Source: Marisa cornuarietis (lineage: Eukaryota; Mollusca; Gastropoda; Architaenioglossa; Ampullariidae). Taken from it: a DNA stretch of 64,000 bases. The stretch covers positions 2,513,001 through 2,577,000 of the forward strand of contig SMMW01000521.1 of NCBI GenBank assembly GCA_004794655.1, given 5' to 3'. The notes below the pieces were generated by a model that was not told where the DNA came from, searched no databases, and was given only the letters and a program-made list of their open reading frames with translations. The stretch's first letter is position 1, and every line of letters starts with the position of its first letter. Positions 15,201 to 27,000 of the stretch are shown here, piece by piece. Position numbers and translations under genes: made by a program.

Positions 15201-18200
15201 ACCTGTTGACTTTTTTCTTTTAAAAACATACCAATGATTTTGTTTGCGGTATTTTGTTAATAGCTATTCCTTTGATATATTGATGTAATATTAAAAAAAT
15301 AAAAGTTTAATAATGCTTTCATGTCCGAGCCCAAAGAAGCGTTCACTTACACGATTTGTACCGGCGTTTTGCACCGTATTTTTATCCCTTCTGTGACGTG
15401 GATACTTGAGCATTAAAAAAAAAAGGTAAGGCAGGAAGGAAGAGAAAATGAGGACCACGGGAGTTTAAAAAGTGAGAGCTATTTACATCTCATTAACTGT
15501 AAGGTAATTGTACTAATATTGTCCTTATGACCTTTCCTCACATCAATATGAAAAAAGATTATGCAAAAAAAAACAAATACGGCTCACACTTTAGTTTCTT
15601 AGAGCACCGTTTAGAACGCTGCGCAAAAAGTGTTTATTTTTAACTGAACACAAATTTGTTTTACTTCGTATTGGTGTTATTGTGTAAAAACGGTTTGTTG
15701 CACTTTTCAAAATCATGCTTACTTTATTATATTTATCCCCTATTTGGACGCACGGTAATCAGGTGAGTATAATTCTTTTGTTCAACTCACTCTTGATCGT
15801 AGGCTAAGCAGCAGTTTGACCCCCTTGGACGGATGTATTTACCCCTATTTTCAAAATATCATAAAAAACTTGCAAACACACTTTTATAGTATCCCCAATA
15901 GAAAATGCTATGATAATGAGCCCATACACAACACACACAGTGAAACATTAGCCGCTTTCACAAGCATAAATGAATAAATACATAAGGGAGGAAACTACTG
16001 AAACCGTTAGGAAATAGTCTACCATGATTCCTTCCCTTGAAATTCAGCCAATCATAAGTTTTCGTTTGTGAAAAAGAAAAGAATGTAAACATTGGTCAAG
16101 CGCCATTGTGACTTTCGACGAAAGTTGCCGGTCCCTCAATTTGACAAGGATTTGTACTTCAACAACCGCAAAGGAGAAGAAAATAGTAAGTAATATTTAA
16201 ATAAATTCTAATGTATATTCTACTAAGACATATGTTTGTTTGGTACTTTATATCTGTATATATTGTGTAAATCGAAATTTCACTGCCAGAAATTTGCTTA
16301 AAGCTTTTTAATCGACAAATAGTGTAGAGAAAGGGAAAATACACAAAATTGTAAGCCACTCGAGCGATAATTAAAACTAATAATAAAATTACACTTGGCT
16401 ACAACTATTGAGATCTATTAACAGAGTCATGGTATTATATTTCCCGAGGGATTTATAATATAATTACTCACATTATTGTCGAATCTCTATGCAGCGGTCA
16501 ACAAAAACAGGATGCAAACCCCCATTGTACGCTTTGCTGCTCCATCTGGAGACATATACACCGTTGCCGGCAATGTTGATGATGAACAAGATGAGTATGT
16601 CACTGTTCGTAAGTCTGAGTTTTGCCTACTGCTTTTTTCTGTAAGAAAAAGAATTAACAGTTTTTTGGGGGAGTTTAATTTTCTATTAGTTAGTTAATAA
16701 GTTGTCTACTTTTTATTTAGATAAATAGTGCACTGAAGTAGTGTAAATGTGAGAACTGTGTAACTAAGGACCGTTTAGACGGCTAACAAGGGTAACTGTA
16801 TGCTAATTTGTGATTGATAATCCTGTGGCGTAGAGAAGGACATCGATGGTTTTATTACTACTATCCTTAACTAATGAAATACACTCCTTCTTTCACATTA
16901 ACCAAAATACGTTACTACAAAACAAAAGGCAATAGGGTTTACACTCCAACCTTGGTAAATAACGTGTTGACTTTAGACTGTTTGGTGTTTTACCTTTCCA
17001 GAAGTTAAGCAGTATTCTTAAGATTCTTTAAAAAGATAAGAAACATCTTTTGGACATTTAGACATCGTTTTTTCAAGACGGTTTGGTATATTTGTGACAT
17101 GTAACTTTTCTACCTTGCTGTATACATTTTGTTGATTTTTACTCCATCTAGATGTACACGAATTGTGAGAGAGCAATTTGTGTTCTTTGAACTAAACTCA
17201 TTTTCCACTGTTATTAGATTAGTCACTTAATAATGTATGGTTAGTAGCATTCGTGTGGAATTCTTTTTTTTCGCAACATAAAATCAACCGCAAAATCAAC
17301 TGTATAAAGCCACGAACACAAACGCTTTTTGTTAAAGTGATTGTCTGTATGTGACTGAATAATGTATTACAAGAAAATTTAATGATAATGAATTTCTTTT
17401 TAAAGTCGACAACATTCCTGAGACACAGTCTGTGGAATTTGGAGCTCTGTACGCCATCGCTGACCCAGCGACTGCTGTAGAAAATAAGGAAGCTACCAAA
17501 CAAGAAGCAACTAAGAACAGACAATATGCAACACAGCGTATAACTGGTCATCAGGCTAAAAATACAGCTCCCCAGAAAAATGATGAAAGAAAATCAAACA
17601 AGCCGGCAATAAATCCCAAGCCAACAAGATTAGGAAAGAAGAAACCCAAGTATCTGTCAGGTAAAGCATTATGTAATGGAGCAGCTAACGTATAATGTAG
17701 AATGCTAAAAACGCATAACTAATGGATGAAACACAATAGTGACCTACTGTAAGAAATACAAGGAAAAAGAAAAGGCAAGAAAACGAATCTGAATGACTTC
17801 GTTGTCAAATCTCTGTGCAGTCGACAACAAGCTCGAGACACATACACCCGCTGAACACTTTACTGCATCATCTGAAGATCTGTACACCATCACTGGCCCA
17901 GCGACTGCAGGCGAAGATAAGCAAGTCACTGTACAGAAAGCGACTAAAAATAGAGCTTATGCAGCAAAGAGTAACAGTGGAAAGAAGAAACCTCGGGATA
18001 TGTTAGGTAAAGAATGTTATATCACCTAAGACACTGTCTTCTGATGAGTGCATAATTAGCAAGTAGTACGTAAAAGTGGCATGCAGAAAGAAACACAAGA
18101 AGAGTAAAGGCAAGAAATTATTCCTTTGTGAATCTGAGTGACTAAAATTAAAATTATTTGGCGTAATAATCAAGCTTTAAGGTATCAATCACAATGCATT

Positions 18201-19053
18201 GATTGCAAAAATTGTGTGACTTTCCAAGTTACTGGGTTGTACTTACGTAGTTTAAAAGAGATCTAGTTAAACCAAAATAAAAACGTTGAAACATACTACA
18301 TTTGAAAGGAGCAGCAAAAGATGATAAAAATCATTTGTCAGCTTGATCATCGATTGCCTGACAAACAGTAAACTAGAGTTCTACGCTCTGCTGTTCTTCA
18401 CATAAAGGAAATAACCTACCAACGCAATCCATACACATTTTACCCATTTGAGCATTTTATTTAAAATTTATTTATTAAGCTAACGTTTAATCATGTTTAT
18501 TAACGTGTACATTACCTGACGAGGTAAAAACATTGCTCTTTTGGTTATCCTCTTTTCGGTTTTCTTTTTTTCTGAATTCCAGTTCATGGCTACATGAATG
18601 TAACTGAAGTACCAACGGATTCTGGACTGGGTGTGTATCATATTGTTCCATGGTCTGCTATACCTCAAGCAGTGGACTCCAGTGATGCCAGGGTGAGATC
18701 TTTTTTTAGCAGCCACACATTAAAAATAGGTCACAAAGTTTTCTTAAGATTTTCTTTTAAATGCACTAAATGTATAAACGTACTTCATTTTATAAACAGA
18801 AATAATAATCCCTTCTTTATATTACGTGTTAATTGTAGTTATTATATCGACATTGCTAGTTGTTAATAAAGCAGATGCGACAAAATTGTATTAAAATTCG
18901 CTTTATTCTTTTACATTAAAGTCACAGATACCTCAACAGGTACTTGACACATCGGTAATTTCAGAAGAAGAATACAATGTCCTACGGTTCCAAGAGGATC
19001 GCACTAGACAAGAAGACTATGCCGTTACCTACAACCACCTTTACTTCAAATAA
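2294..19053 (+). CDS. IgR-1: Ig-superfamily transmembrane receptor with long tyrosine-rich tail (18 exons)
   Basis: Predicted 1066-aa type I receptor. Exons: 2294-2354, 4773-5090, 5801-5928, 6527-6695, 7336-7584, 8093-8223, 8494-8689, 8851-9099, 11045-11172, 11697-11880, 13963-14202, 14515-14781, 15052-15153, 16495-16608, 17406-17660, 17821-18006, 18583-18692, 18940-19053. All introns are GT-AG and the phases join without a stop. Layout: signal peptide (1-20), D1 (to 126), three D2-D3 modules (to 684), D4 (to 773), transmembrane exon (to 807, no charged residue in the helix, then KRRK), 259-aa tail. D3 domains carry CxC...G.PPA...W...TCRL.WG-type Ig cores; D4 carries DVYPSAVFRW. The tail has 13 tyrosines, including GDIYT, DEYVTV, EDLYT, GYMNV, EEYNVL and TYNHL; VTYNHL fits the strict ITIM consensus. 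AATAAA lies 56 nt after the stop. The receptor role is inferred from architecture; ligand and pathway are unknown. The donor after the transmembrane exon (GTTCGC) is weak. Confidence 0.85.
2446..2517. repeat. AAT trinucleotide microsatellite
   Basis: About 24 perfect copies of AAT in intron 1 of IgR-1. The apparent poly-Asn and poly-Ile reading frames here are artefacts of the repeat. Confidence 0.97.
3560..4440 (+). repeat. Interspersed repeat R1, copy A (intron 1 of IgR-1)
   Basis: Shares long stretches with copies near 15.8-16.3 kb and 34.0-34.8 kb, and inverted with 24.6-25.0 kb and 49.5-49.9 kb. Markers are a stretch ending in gatgccatgataatga, then about 230 bp later a start-like gacatggatttttacttc followed by gaagaaaatagcaagtaa. 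A third block near 4200-4290 (tgtattactgatggttg) is also shared. The family is unknown to me. It looks like a gene-bearing transposon remnant or an untranslated LINE segment. Confidence 0.7.
5801..6695 (+). CDS. IgR-1 split D2 domain, first copy (two exons)
   Basis: Exons 5801-5928 and 6527-6695 encode one domain interrupted by a phase-0 intron. The first half has C...W...G.C...C.W, with an ASDGNNSCRW stretch. The second has GVCYFSHTVPV...YMYSV. The same two-exon layout recurs in every D2 of the four genes. The intron holds a CA run and a long ATC array. Confidence 0.8.
6183..6262. repeat. ATC/CAT trinucleotide microsatellite
   Basis: A perfect array of about 26 units lying between the two D2 exons of IgR-1. 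IgR-4 has an array of the same sense-strand unit in the homologous intron. Confidence 0.97.
9283..9320. repeat. CA dinucleotide run
   Basis: A slightly interrupted CA repeat in the intron between the second D3 exon and the third D2 of IgR-1. Confidence 0.9.
9997..10520 (+). pseudogene. 18S rRNA 3'-domain fragment, diverged
   Basis: Recognisable small-subunit rRNA blocks appear in order: ccgttcttagttggtgga, then gataacgaacgagactct, tagagggacaagtgg, gagattgagcaaaaacagg, ggtctgtgatgcccttag, ggggccgcacgcg, and ccctgccctttgtacacac followed by gcccgtcgctac. A diverged 3' end (gaagta...) follows near 10470-10515. Substitutions fall in near-invariant sites: CACTGCCCG where CACCGCCCG is usual, and GAATACGTCC where GATTACGTCC is usual. 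The variable helices are rearranged. It lies in sense inside an IgR-1 intron, so it is not a functional rDNA unit. GC-rich sequence of unclear origin continues to about 10930 and could be a spacer remnant. Confidence 0.8.
11940..13190 (+). mobile_element. Decayed LINE reverse transcriptase in an IgR-1 intron
   Basis: Frameshifted matches to LINE reverse transcriptase run in + orientation: RSTIEQIF near 12190, then YHFTDFKNAFERV near 12265-12305 (the D-x-x-K-A-F-D block), then VRQ...LFNIFLEN near 12450-12510 (the RQGxxLSPxLFN block). From about 13117 comes NEFVRSTVATLSGHQEPLL in broken frames, typical of the LINE C-terminus. Stops and frame changes show it is dead. A SINE-like segment interrupts it at about 12660-12905. 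Confidence 0.7.
12660..12908 (-). repeat. SINE-like unit inside the LINE relic
   Basis: On the - strand a GC-rich segment starts with an A-box-like string (tggagtggttagagctctgg) of the kind seen in tRNA-derived SINE heads. No clean B box is visible, and I saw no second copy here, so the class is tentative. Confidence 0.4.
15052..15197 (+). other. IgR-1 transmembrane exon with in-frame read-through stop
   Basis: The exon 15052-15153 encodes the membrane span and KRRK. Reading on across the weak donor GTTCGC adds SSQHFFYHEYLCLN and a stop at 15195-15197, followed by AATAAA at 15298-15303. This would make a short-tailed isoform by intron retention and intronic polyadenylation. No transcript evidence is available. 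Confidence 0.45.
15820..16330 (+). repeat. Interspersed repeat R1, copy B
   Basis: Shares the gatgtatttaccc start, the gaaaatgctatgataatga block and the ttgtacttcaacaaccgc...gaagaaaatagtaagtaat block with the other R1 copies. It lies in the intron before the first cytoplasmic exon of IgR-1. Confidence 0.7.
16495..19053 (+). CDS. IgR-1 cytoplasmic tail exons
   Basis: Five exons. Exon T1 (16495-16608) has APSGDIYTVAG and DEYVTV. T2 (17406-17660) has FGALYAIAD and a Lys-rich end. T3 (17821-18006) has SSEDLYTITG. T4 (18583-18692) has GYMNV and GVYHIV. T5 (18940-19053) has EEEYNVLRF and ends TYNHLYFK. T2 and T3 share VDN, PATA, TKNR.YA and KKP blocks in order and are a diverged exon duplication. 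T4 and T5 have one-to-one counterparts in IgR-2. Confidence 0.8.
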
Positions 19054-19108
19054 GAGTATCCGGCCCACTTTGGAAAAATGCATTTTTAATATCTAGTCAA
19101 TTTTTTGT

Positions 19109-19114
19109 AATAAA
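19109..19114 (+). terminator. Polyadenylation signal of IgR-1
   Basis: Canonical AATAAA 56 nt downstream of the IgR-1 stop codon. Confidence 0.65.
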
Positions 19115-20936
19115 CACTTTTAGGCCTTTTCACAGCCCTATCGTCTTTTCCTAACAAGAATTCATCCAAATAGCCCTTCTCTCTACTGTAAAAGATCTTT
19201 TCTCTACCAATTTAACGCTTAAACGCTACCTAAGTATACTGTTGACATATATTTTTCATTAACATCACTAAAGTTTCTGTTTTGGATGTATGAACTGTTT
19301 AAGAGAGGCAATCATGATATTTTCTCAATGATGATGATGAGAACTATTTAAATATACGATGTTCACGAAATCAGTTTTAAGTTATGAATTTCCAAGTGAG
19401 GTTTTTTTGGCATGTGAAGAGATTATGGATTGATTGAATGTTGGAAAGACCATGGATGGAAGTGTGGGAGAGTGAAAAATGAAAAAGAATAACGGTGACA
19501 TGTTTTTAATATTTGAAAGTTTTATTTATAATGTCTTTATATATATATAGAGAGAGAGAGAAAGAGAGTAATCATTTCTTCCTTTGTAACTTCATTGCTT
19601 TGTGAAATATTAAATTTCTGCCCATTCTATTAAGTCGCTACGTCTTTTTCTGTAAAGATGTATCTGTTTTGTTTATTTAATTTTTGTAAGGGGATTAAAA
19701 GAGTAAGCGTTGACATATTTTTACTGATTTTCGATTATTTTAATTGCGTTCTATAATGTCTAATGAACTGTAATTTATATTTTCACATTAAAGCTCACTC
19801 AGAATATAGAAGAGTCTTTGTCAAATTCAAGTTTACATTTCTAACTTGTTTCAGCTTCTGTAGGGCCAAGTTTATGCGTACTACAAATATTCCTTATCAG
19901 CATCCCACATTTAACCACTAAGATTCTTGCAATCTTTTAAAAGAAGACATGATTGTAAGTATGCTGAGGTTAGGTCCATTTCATATTTTGACGTTACCCT
20001 GAAATGCAGTTATTAGAATTGTTTCCCTTACACACAGCCCTGTATTGTTCTTAAATGTTTTTCTCGACAAGTGACATTGTCGATATTTCCAGATGGAGAC
20101 TTGTCATCACGAGAGTTTCTAGTGTTATTTCGGCTTTTCAATGTTAGAAAACACAAGCAAAAAGATGTGTGTAAAAATACTACACACCAACAAAGAGTAT
20201 TAATGAAGCAAAAAGAAAGGCAAAGACACTCGAACAATAGCGAAAACTAAACTATAATCGAGTAGAGAAAACCTCTTTTACACTTGCTCTTTTGTGAATG
20301 TCGGAACACTAGAGAAAAAAATAAAATAAGTGTTGTAACTACGTTGACTAATCCATGTCGAGTAGCAAAAAGTAGTTATCAAAAACATTCTTCACGTCCT
20401 CGGGATGTTCAATGCCAAGAGAAAGACACTGTTACACTGTGATTTATTGTCATCTCAGTTATGAAGATGCCCAGACTGACAAAGTACTTGCTGTGACATT
20501 TTGCAGCACAAAAGATAATTCCATTTCAGTTTCGTGCTGAGAAAATATGATATCTCGGCAGTGACAACACTCCATGTACTTAAGCGTTTACATTGTAAGC
20601 TGGTTAGCCGCTTCCGGAATAACACACACGGCTCACACACACACACACACACACACACATTATATGTCGTCAGTGACAATACTGCACGCACTTAAACATT
20701 TTGTTCTGCTTCCAGAAGAGCACACACGGCTCTTGATGACTTGATAGACTGAACAAGGAAATAAATTCTTTATAACATCTCAGTGTGCTGTTTCCTTTCT
20801 GCGCGAGAGGCTGTAGGGAAACTTATATTTGATTGTGCGCAGTAAGTTGATTTGATGTAGATTTTTGAAACAACACGTGTTCTCGCTGTGTGTGTGAGCT
20901 GGTCAGCTGCATCCTTAGCTTTCTTCTTATAAACCG
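19115..20936. other. Intergenic region between IgR-1 and IgR-2
   Basis: No coding feature. It holds a GA run near 19550-19568 and a CA run at about 20634-20660. An imperfect repeat of about 65-75 bp (20561-20635 and 20671-20733) flanks the CA run. The last few hundred bases should be the IgR-2 promoter. Confidence 0.6.
20524..20733. promoter_or_regulatory. Candidate upstream control region of IgR-2
   Basis: An ISRE/IRF-like core (GAAACTGAAA on the - strand, 20524-20533) is followed by two imperfect repeats. Each repeat contains a TTCNNGAA-type palindrome, cttccggaa near 20610 and cttccagaa near 20711, which resemble STAT or ETS sites. It lies 200-410 bases before the ATG. This is motif matching only. 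Confidence 0.3.
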
Positions 20937-21009
20937 ATGGAAGTGATGGCTGTTTGGGGACTTTGGATGCTGTGTTGTAGTTCACTGCTTGCTTCAGCGG
21001 TTCGTTCAG
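20937..21009 (+). CDS. Signal-peptide exon of IgR-2
   Basis: Encodes 24 residues beginning MEVMAVWGLWMLCC plus one base, then the donor GTACTG. An internal Met4 could also serve as start. I chose the first ATG because it keeps the whole hydrophobic stretch. Confidence 0.75.
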
Positions 21010-24000
21010 GTACTGGATCTTTGTTGTGTGAAGACGATATTACTTAAAATGATTTTCCATCCAAATGTTTTAGTATTATGTAGCGATTATAATTTTTCAA
21101 CAAAATACTCTAAAGATGCTTAATGATTTGCATAGCTTAGAATAATCTCTTAATTGTATCTGTAATAGCTGAAAAAAGAGAAATTTCTGATTGATCAAAT
21201 GTATAATATTTTAAAACAATAAGCTGTGTAACCTTATTTATATATGTATATAATTGTTTGTAGAATTGTCCATACGTGGATGTGAGCATGGTATCGTAGA
21301 TGCTGTCGAAGATACAGATCAATTTTTCACATGTGGTGAATACTGGATACATGGACCACAGTGGACTATTTATAACGATGAGGGAGAGAAACTCTATTCT
21401 GGTTCTTGCAGTAATGGATCATGCACACCATCGAACAATCAGTTTCGACTAAATGAACTGAACCATGAAAAGCGTAATTTGTATACAACCAGGCTGACGA
21501 TAAAGAAGATCACAAGGGACTCGGCTCGTAAATTAATTTGCAACAATTCGCCAACGCGTGCATCATGCGACTTAAGAATAACTGGTATGTTGAATACTGA
21601 ACATATAGTGGGTAATGGGCCTGTACCATGAATAGCGCCTCACACATCACTTTTACACTGTGTAGAACGCTATGCTAATCCTTGTATGTAGCTATGTTTA
21701 TACTCGCTCATGTATGTGTGATTATAATATAACCAGATGTAGGATAACGACTGTTGAAAACTATCATAAATATGTTGAGAATAATGTAGAAGTACGAACA
21801 AGGTAGTTTAAAATTTATGTAGACAGTTTTTAGTGGAGGGTCTTATGCTTATTAAAACTAATCCTTACGTACTCGCATTACTACTTCCGCCAATACTAAT
21901 AGTGACTAAGTCGGCCAGATGATTTGGTCGCTTAGTAGGAAACGATAATAGAGATGACACGCCTGTGCAGTAAGGATCACATCATTTGTTGATGCTGCAG
22001 TCGGTAAAGTTAGTGCGGTGAATGTAAACCCAAGAAGCACAAAGTACACAATAGAATGTGAAGTAAGATGATCTTGAAGAAAGCAATATCAAGAAAATAT
22101 AAGAAAGAAGACAAATTAATACGCGACCCATCTTAAGCAGTCAGCAAAGAGTACGCGTAACATATGACCTGTCACATTTGGGTTCATTACGAAAAGTAAG
22201 AAGTATTAGCAGTTCCCTGTCTCATTGTTTATCAGACGATATAAGACCAAACCGATCGACGAGACATTTCATGTCACGAGGCGAGTGATTGCATACATTA
22301 AAAAATATGTTACATACAAATACATTTAAAGAAAATAATTGTAAAATCTTGCCATACATTTTTGATCTAGTTCCCCCGCTATATAAGGCTGGCATCTGCA
22401 ATGTAAGTATTTCGAACTGGATGGTGACCGGAAAATGCACATTAAGGCGGATGTTTTCTTCAGACAACAGCTACACGTGTGGATGGACAGAGAATGATAA
22501 CGAGAAAGTATGACCATTATGATATATTTTTAACGTTTCTCTATTCTTACTATCTCTTCGTCTCTAGCAGACGTTCTTCTTCATCTCCCTCTTTTTGTGC
22601 GCGTCTTTATGTACGTCCAGTCGTGTAGACTGTTCTTACATTTCTTATCATTAATACAAACATCTAAAAATGTTTATATCTTTTCTCTTTTATATCACAC
22701 CTCTGTGATTTCCTTATATATCTTATTTATACTTTTAATTCGCTGACTAATGGTAACATGTTTTTACATAAAAAGGTGAAGGAACATTTCTCCACTCTAC
22801 ATGCTTCTTAGTATTTTAGCTGATGATCTCATTAGCTTGTGATTAATTTACTACCCAAATGATTGTTCAGAAGTTCGGGAGTTTCCAAATCGTACCCTAT
22901 AACTACAATTTGAGGAACTCAGGGAGGTACATCGATGGTGTTTGTTTCTTTACAAAAACAATGCCTGTTGACGATGGTCATTACACATACAGTATGAAGG
23001 TATCAACAGGCGCCGGTGATTTTTTTTCCGAAGCTCTATATATTGGTAAGAAAATATTTAATTAATAAGTTATACAATATGTTCATGACACCAATTAATA
23101 CAATGATGTCTACTAAAAGATCTTTTTGTACAGCTTTCATTAAAACATTGTCCTTATGCCATAAAATATTGTAATGTATAAACTATTGCATAATTAGAAC
23201 GTAAAGCAGAAACATTTGCGGATGTTGATATTGATTAAAAAACTTTCTTTAAACATGTTGATTTCTTATATTTATTACATATTTAATGAATACAGCATGA
23301 CCAGGACAAGAAAAATGAAATAAATAAGCAGGTGGACTATCTTGAAGTGGCTTTTACGTGTATTAACTGATTTCGCTCTCTTAAGCTAAACCACATCCTG
23401 TAAAAGTCAACCACAGCTGTCCGAGTCATGTTTTGGAGGGATCAGATGTGAGCTGCAAATGCTTTGCTCAAACAACCGGGAGTCCACCAGCACAGATTGA
23501 GTGGGACGGAGGGAATAGTGCAACACTTTTGCTCAAAGCTGTAAGTCGGAAAATGAACGAAGACCAATTCACGTGTCGAATGAAATGGGGTCCTAATGGT
23601 TTCATAAATGAAAGCATTTCTTTCAACCTGAATGTAGCATGTAAGTAAACTATTTCATGTTTTGTTTAAAATCTACCATAACTTGATCTGTTTGTTGTCA
23701 TGCCAAGGCCAATTTGTGTTCTGATACAGGTCAGGAAATCGTTTAAAGTTTGGATAACTATCGTTAGTTCTCTCAAAGCATTGACAAACAAAGCATTGCA
23801 GGTGGGGAGAATGTTCAATTATACTTTGCACATTCTTGTAGAAGACAGTTCATTATTACTAGTACGTCTACGAACAATTACGCAACAAAATTGTTTTTTA
23901 GAATTCACCCAATTTTACACTTTGTTACAATGATTCTGAATATGTTTATGTACGATGTTTCTTATTTACATTAAGACATTAAATGACTCGTCATGGTGTC

Positions 24001-27000
24001 GCGCTGCTTCTTGATGTTACACAAGTTTTGTCTCTTTACACCACGTTGCTGAAGCAGAGCAAAAGAGCTGTCATCTCTATTTTAAGTGGCGACAATCAAG
24101 TCTTTTCCGCTAGTAAAGGATGAAGACGTACCTATACAGTAAAATGAAACTTTGTTTGTATGCTTTTCCACAGATGGGCCATCGAAAATTGTCACTTATA
24201 GCAGCACACAAACATCGGATGAAAAGCCCCAGAGTGTGTTAAAGTGCACGGCAGAAGATGTGTACCCTTCAGCCAAATTTCACTGGAACATCTCGTGTGA
24301 TAACGAGACTTACACGGTAAACACCAGCACGTGCATCCTCTGTACAGCACGCGTCCAAGATGGCATGACAGTTGTGTGCACGGCGAGCAACCAGATCTTT
24401 AAGAACGTGTCTTTATCTGGATTCTTCGTTCTAAATATCCCAAGTAAGCATGCCTCAATTCTTTAGCAATTCTCATTGTTAAAGCTCATTTTTATTTCAC
24501 TCAGGGGCAATTTATATTAGTTCAATTTAAAGAGAAGCAAGAATCTTAAAACTCGTTCGTTACCGCTCGCCCTCATAGGGGCGATCACGTGATCTTCGCC
24601 TGAACCCGGTTCGCACACTATGGTGTGATGCAGTTTTTAAATTTTTGTTACTCTTAGACATCGTTTTTTAAGAAGAAAAACTTAATAAATAAGATAGCTT
24701 ATTCATTTCTGAACACAATTGTCTTTCTTAAAAAATGTAGGAAGTAAGTTTTAACAGAAGGTCTTTGCTTTTTCCCACGTTACCTATCTCTCTGTTTGGA
24801 AAATGGCCAGCAAATTCTCGGTATTGAAATTTCGACCGGGAGCTTTGAAAATTTATATTTATTAACCTACAGTAAAGATAACCATCTGTAATACACCGTT
24901 TTAAAAAGCTTTTTTAAAACATACACTTGGTGTAAATTTTAAATTTTCAGTAAAATACAAATATATTTCTTTCTATATGATAACACATTACTGTACAGTA
25001 GACGCAATACGCTTTACAAGTATTTTCGATAATATTTCAAAGAACGTTAGTCATTGTGTTCGTCCGCGGACATAACTTTGTTTCAACTTTTACAGAAAAC
25101 AATGGTCCAGAAAAAATAATTGGAGGTGTTGTTGCAGCAGCGGCTATTGTCGCTGTCAGTGTTGCCCTTATCGCTGCTTACCACGTTAAACGACGAAATA
25201 GTAAGCACATTACATTTCAAATCACAGATAATTACTTTTTTTAACCAACACACTGAATTAGTTTCTAATATGTTCCGATTTTTCCTCATATACAATACGT
25301 ACAGTGCAAAGAAAAATCCTAAACAGCTTTGTTGTCTGTATGTTGTTGTCACCGGACTGATCAGCTTTTCCCCGAACCAAAAACAGATCTGGGTCATGGC
25401 AACATATATTCTGTAGCCTGACTTATTTGCTTTTCTGAATACAAGGCTAACTGAGCACTGCGGTCGGTTAATCCGTTAGTTTTTGGCCCCCAAAGAAAAG
25501 CCCTAGCCTGAGTCAGTCCGCTCCTCTTCGTAGTTCCAGGGAAAGGGACGGAAATTCCAAAGGCGATTTTTCCGCTGCAATTCTAGCTTTTATTCTTCGA
25601 CTGTGCTATCTAGTCTAATATACCTTGCGTTTTGTTCTTTTTTTCTCCTGTCTTCTACATACCCACACTTAACCGATCTTAAAGTCCACAAAAGACCCTC
25701 CTATTCTCCAAAAAATATGATCTCCTCGGTGCGTCGTTCTGTTTCTGATTGGTCAGCCGTTCTGTCACTCGTCACGTTTGTTTCCCACAGCTGCTTGTGT
25801 TCTCTATATCAATGTTTCTTTAGCTCTGAGAATAGTTATTTTCCTTTTTTGTACGACGAGGACAAAGCGTAAAAGTTCTGAGTCACAAACTAAACTAGGT
25901 AATTAAATGTAAAATTGATTTTTTTACATTATTTACACATGCAAGCGGATTCAGCCCTACTCTACAAATACATACTCCTACTTCTTCTCAGGACCAGTTC
26001 TACTAAAGTTTAAAGTGCTAATAACTAAGAGGAACTCCGCCTGAAAACCACTCGGGTAACCTGCCGGTCCCAAGCCCGGATGAATAAGGAGGGTTGGGCG
26101 TGGGGCTAGCACACCCACCCTGTAAAAAAATAAAGCGCTACAGAAACCGCAAGCATATCAACCATACAACGAGAGCCTGGACGGGAAGATCTTACTTCGG
26201 AAGGGCTTATGAACCGGGTCCGTTGGCGGGGTGTGGTTGCGGCCCTATGTTCCACTGGGAGCGAACAGGAATAATAAGATAAGAAAAATAACTAAGAGGG
26301 TGGAGGAATTGGACGTGTGTAACTCACTTGACATTGGACCAGAACACCTACACGGTGGAAAGTTCTAAACCCATTCTCGTAAATATTTAGAGGGATTGGT
26401 CCCTTCGCGTTTGGCGAACAGGGTGCAGGCTCTGCATTCTTCTTGCTATTTAAACACAAATACATGGGGCCTTCGTCACCCACTTTAGGGTCGCTCCTCT
26501 CCCTCGGGCTGAGACTAGCAATAATAATGCCTACATAGCGCACCTGTTACCTTGGTTTGGTCCTTACAATAGAGTACAGTACAAAGATAAATAAAGGGGA
26601 CAGGAAAATATCATCATGTTGCAGACAGAAAGAGCTACAGTTGCTGCTATTTTTTATTGTACCTTATGTAACTTTTTACAGCTCAACGTCATAGTGTATA
26701 GAGTTCGGATCTGCACTTCAGAGAGCGATAATGTGATGACAGTACAACTTTGCCTGTAAATGTAAAAAAAAAGATTTTATGCAGCACTTAATTGCAAGTT
26801 AATACAATAATATCTTAGCAATCTGTTTATATTTTCTTGCCTTTTTGTAGTATCTGAAGTAAGTTACAAAATAATTATTGAATTTTCTTCTCGCCACTCG
26901 TACATTTGATTACGGAACATAATATTTGTGTGTTAGTCAACAAAACCGAGACTCCAGTTGTTGGCTATTCTGGCGACGCCAACAGCGATGAGTATGTCAC

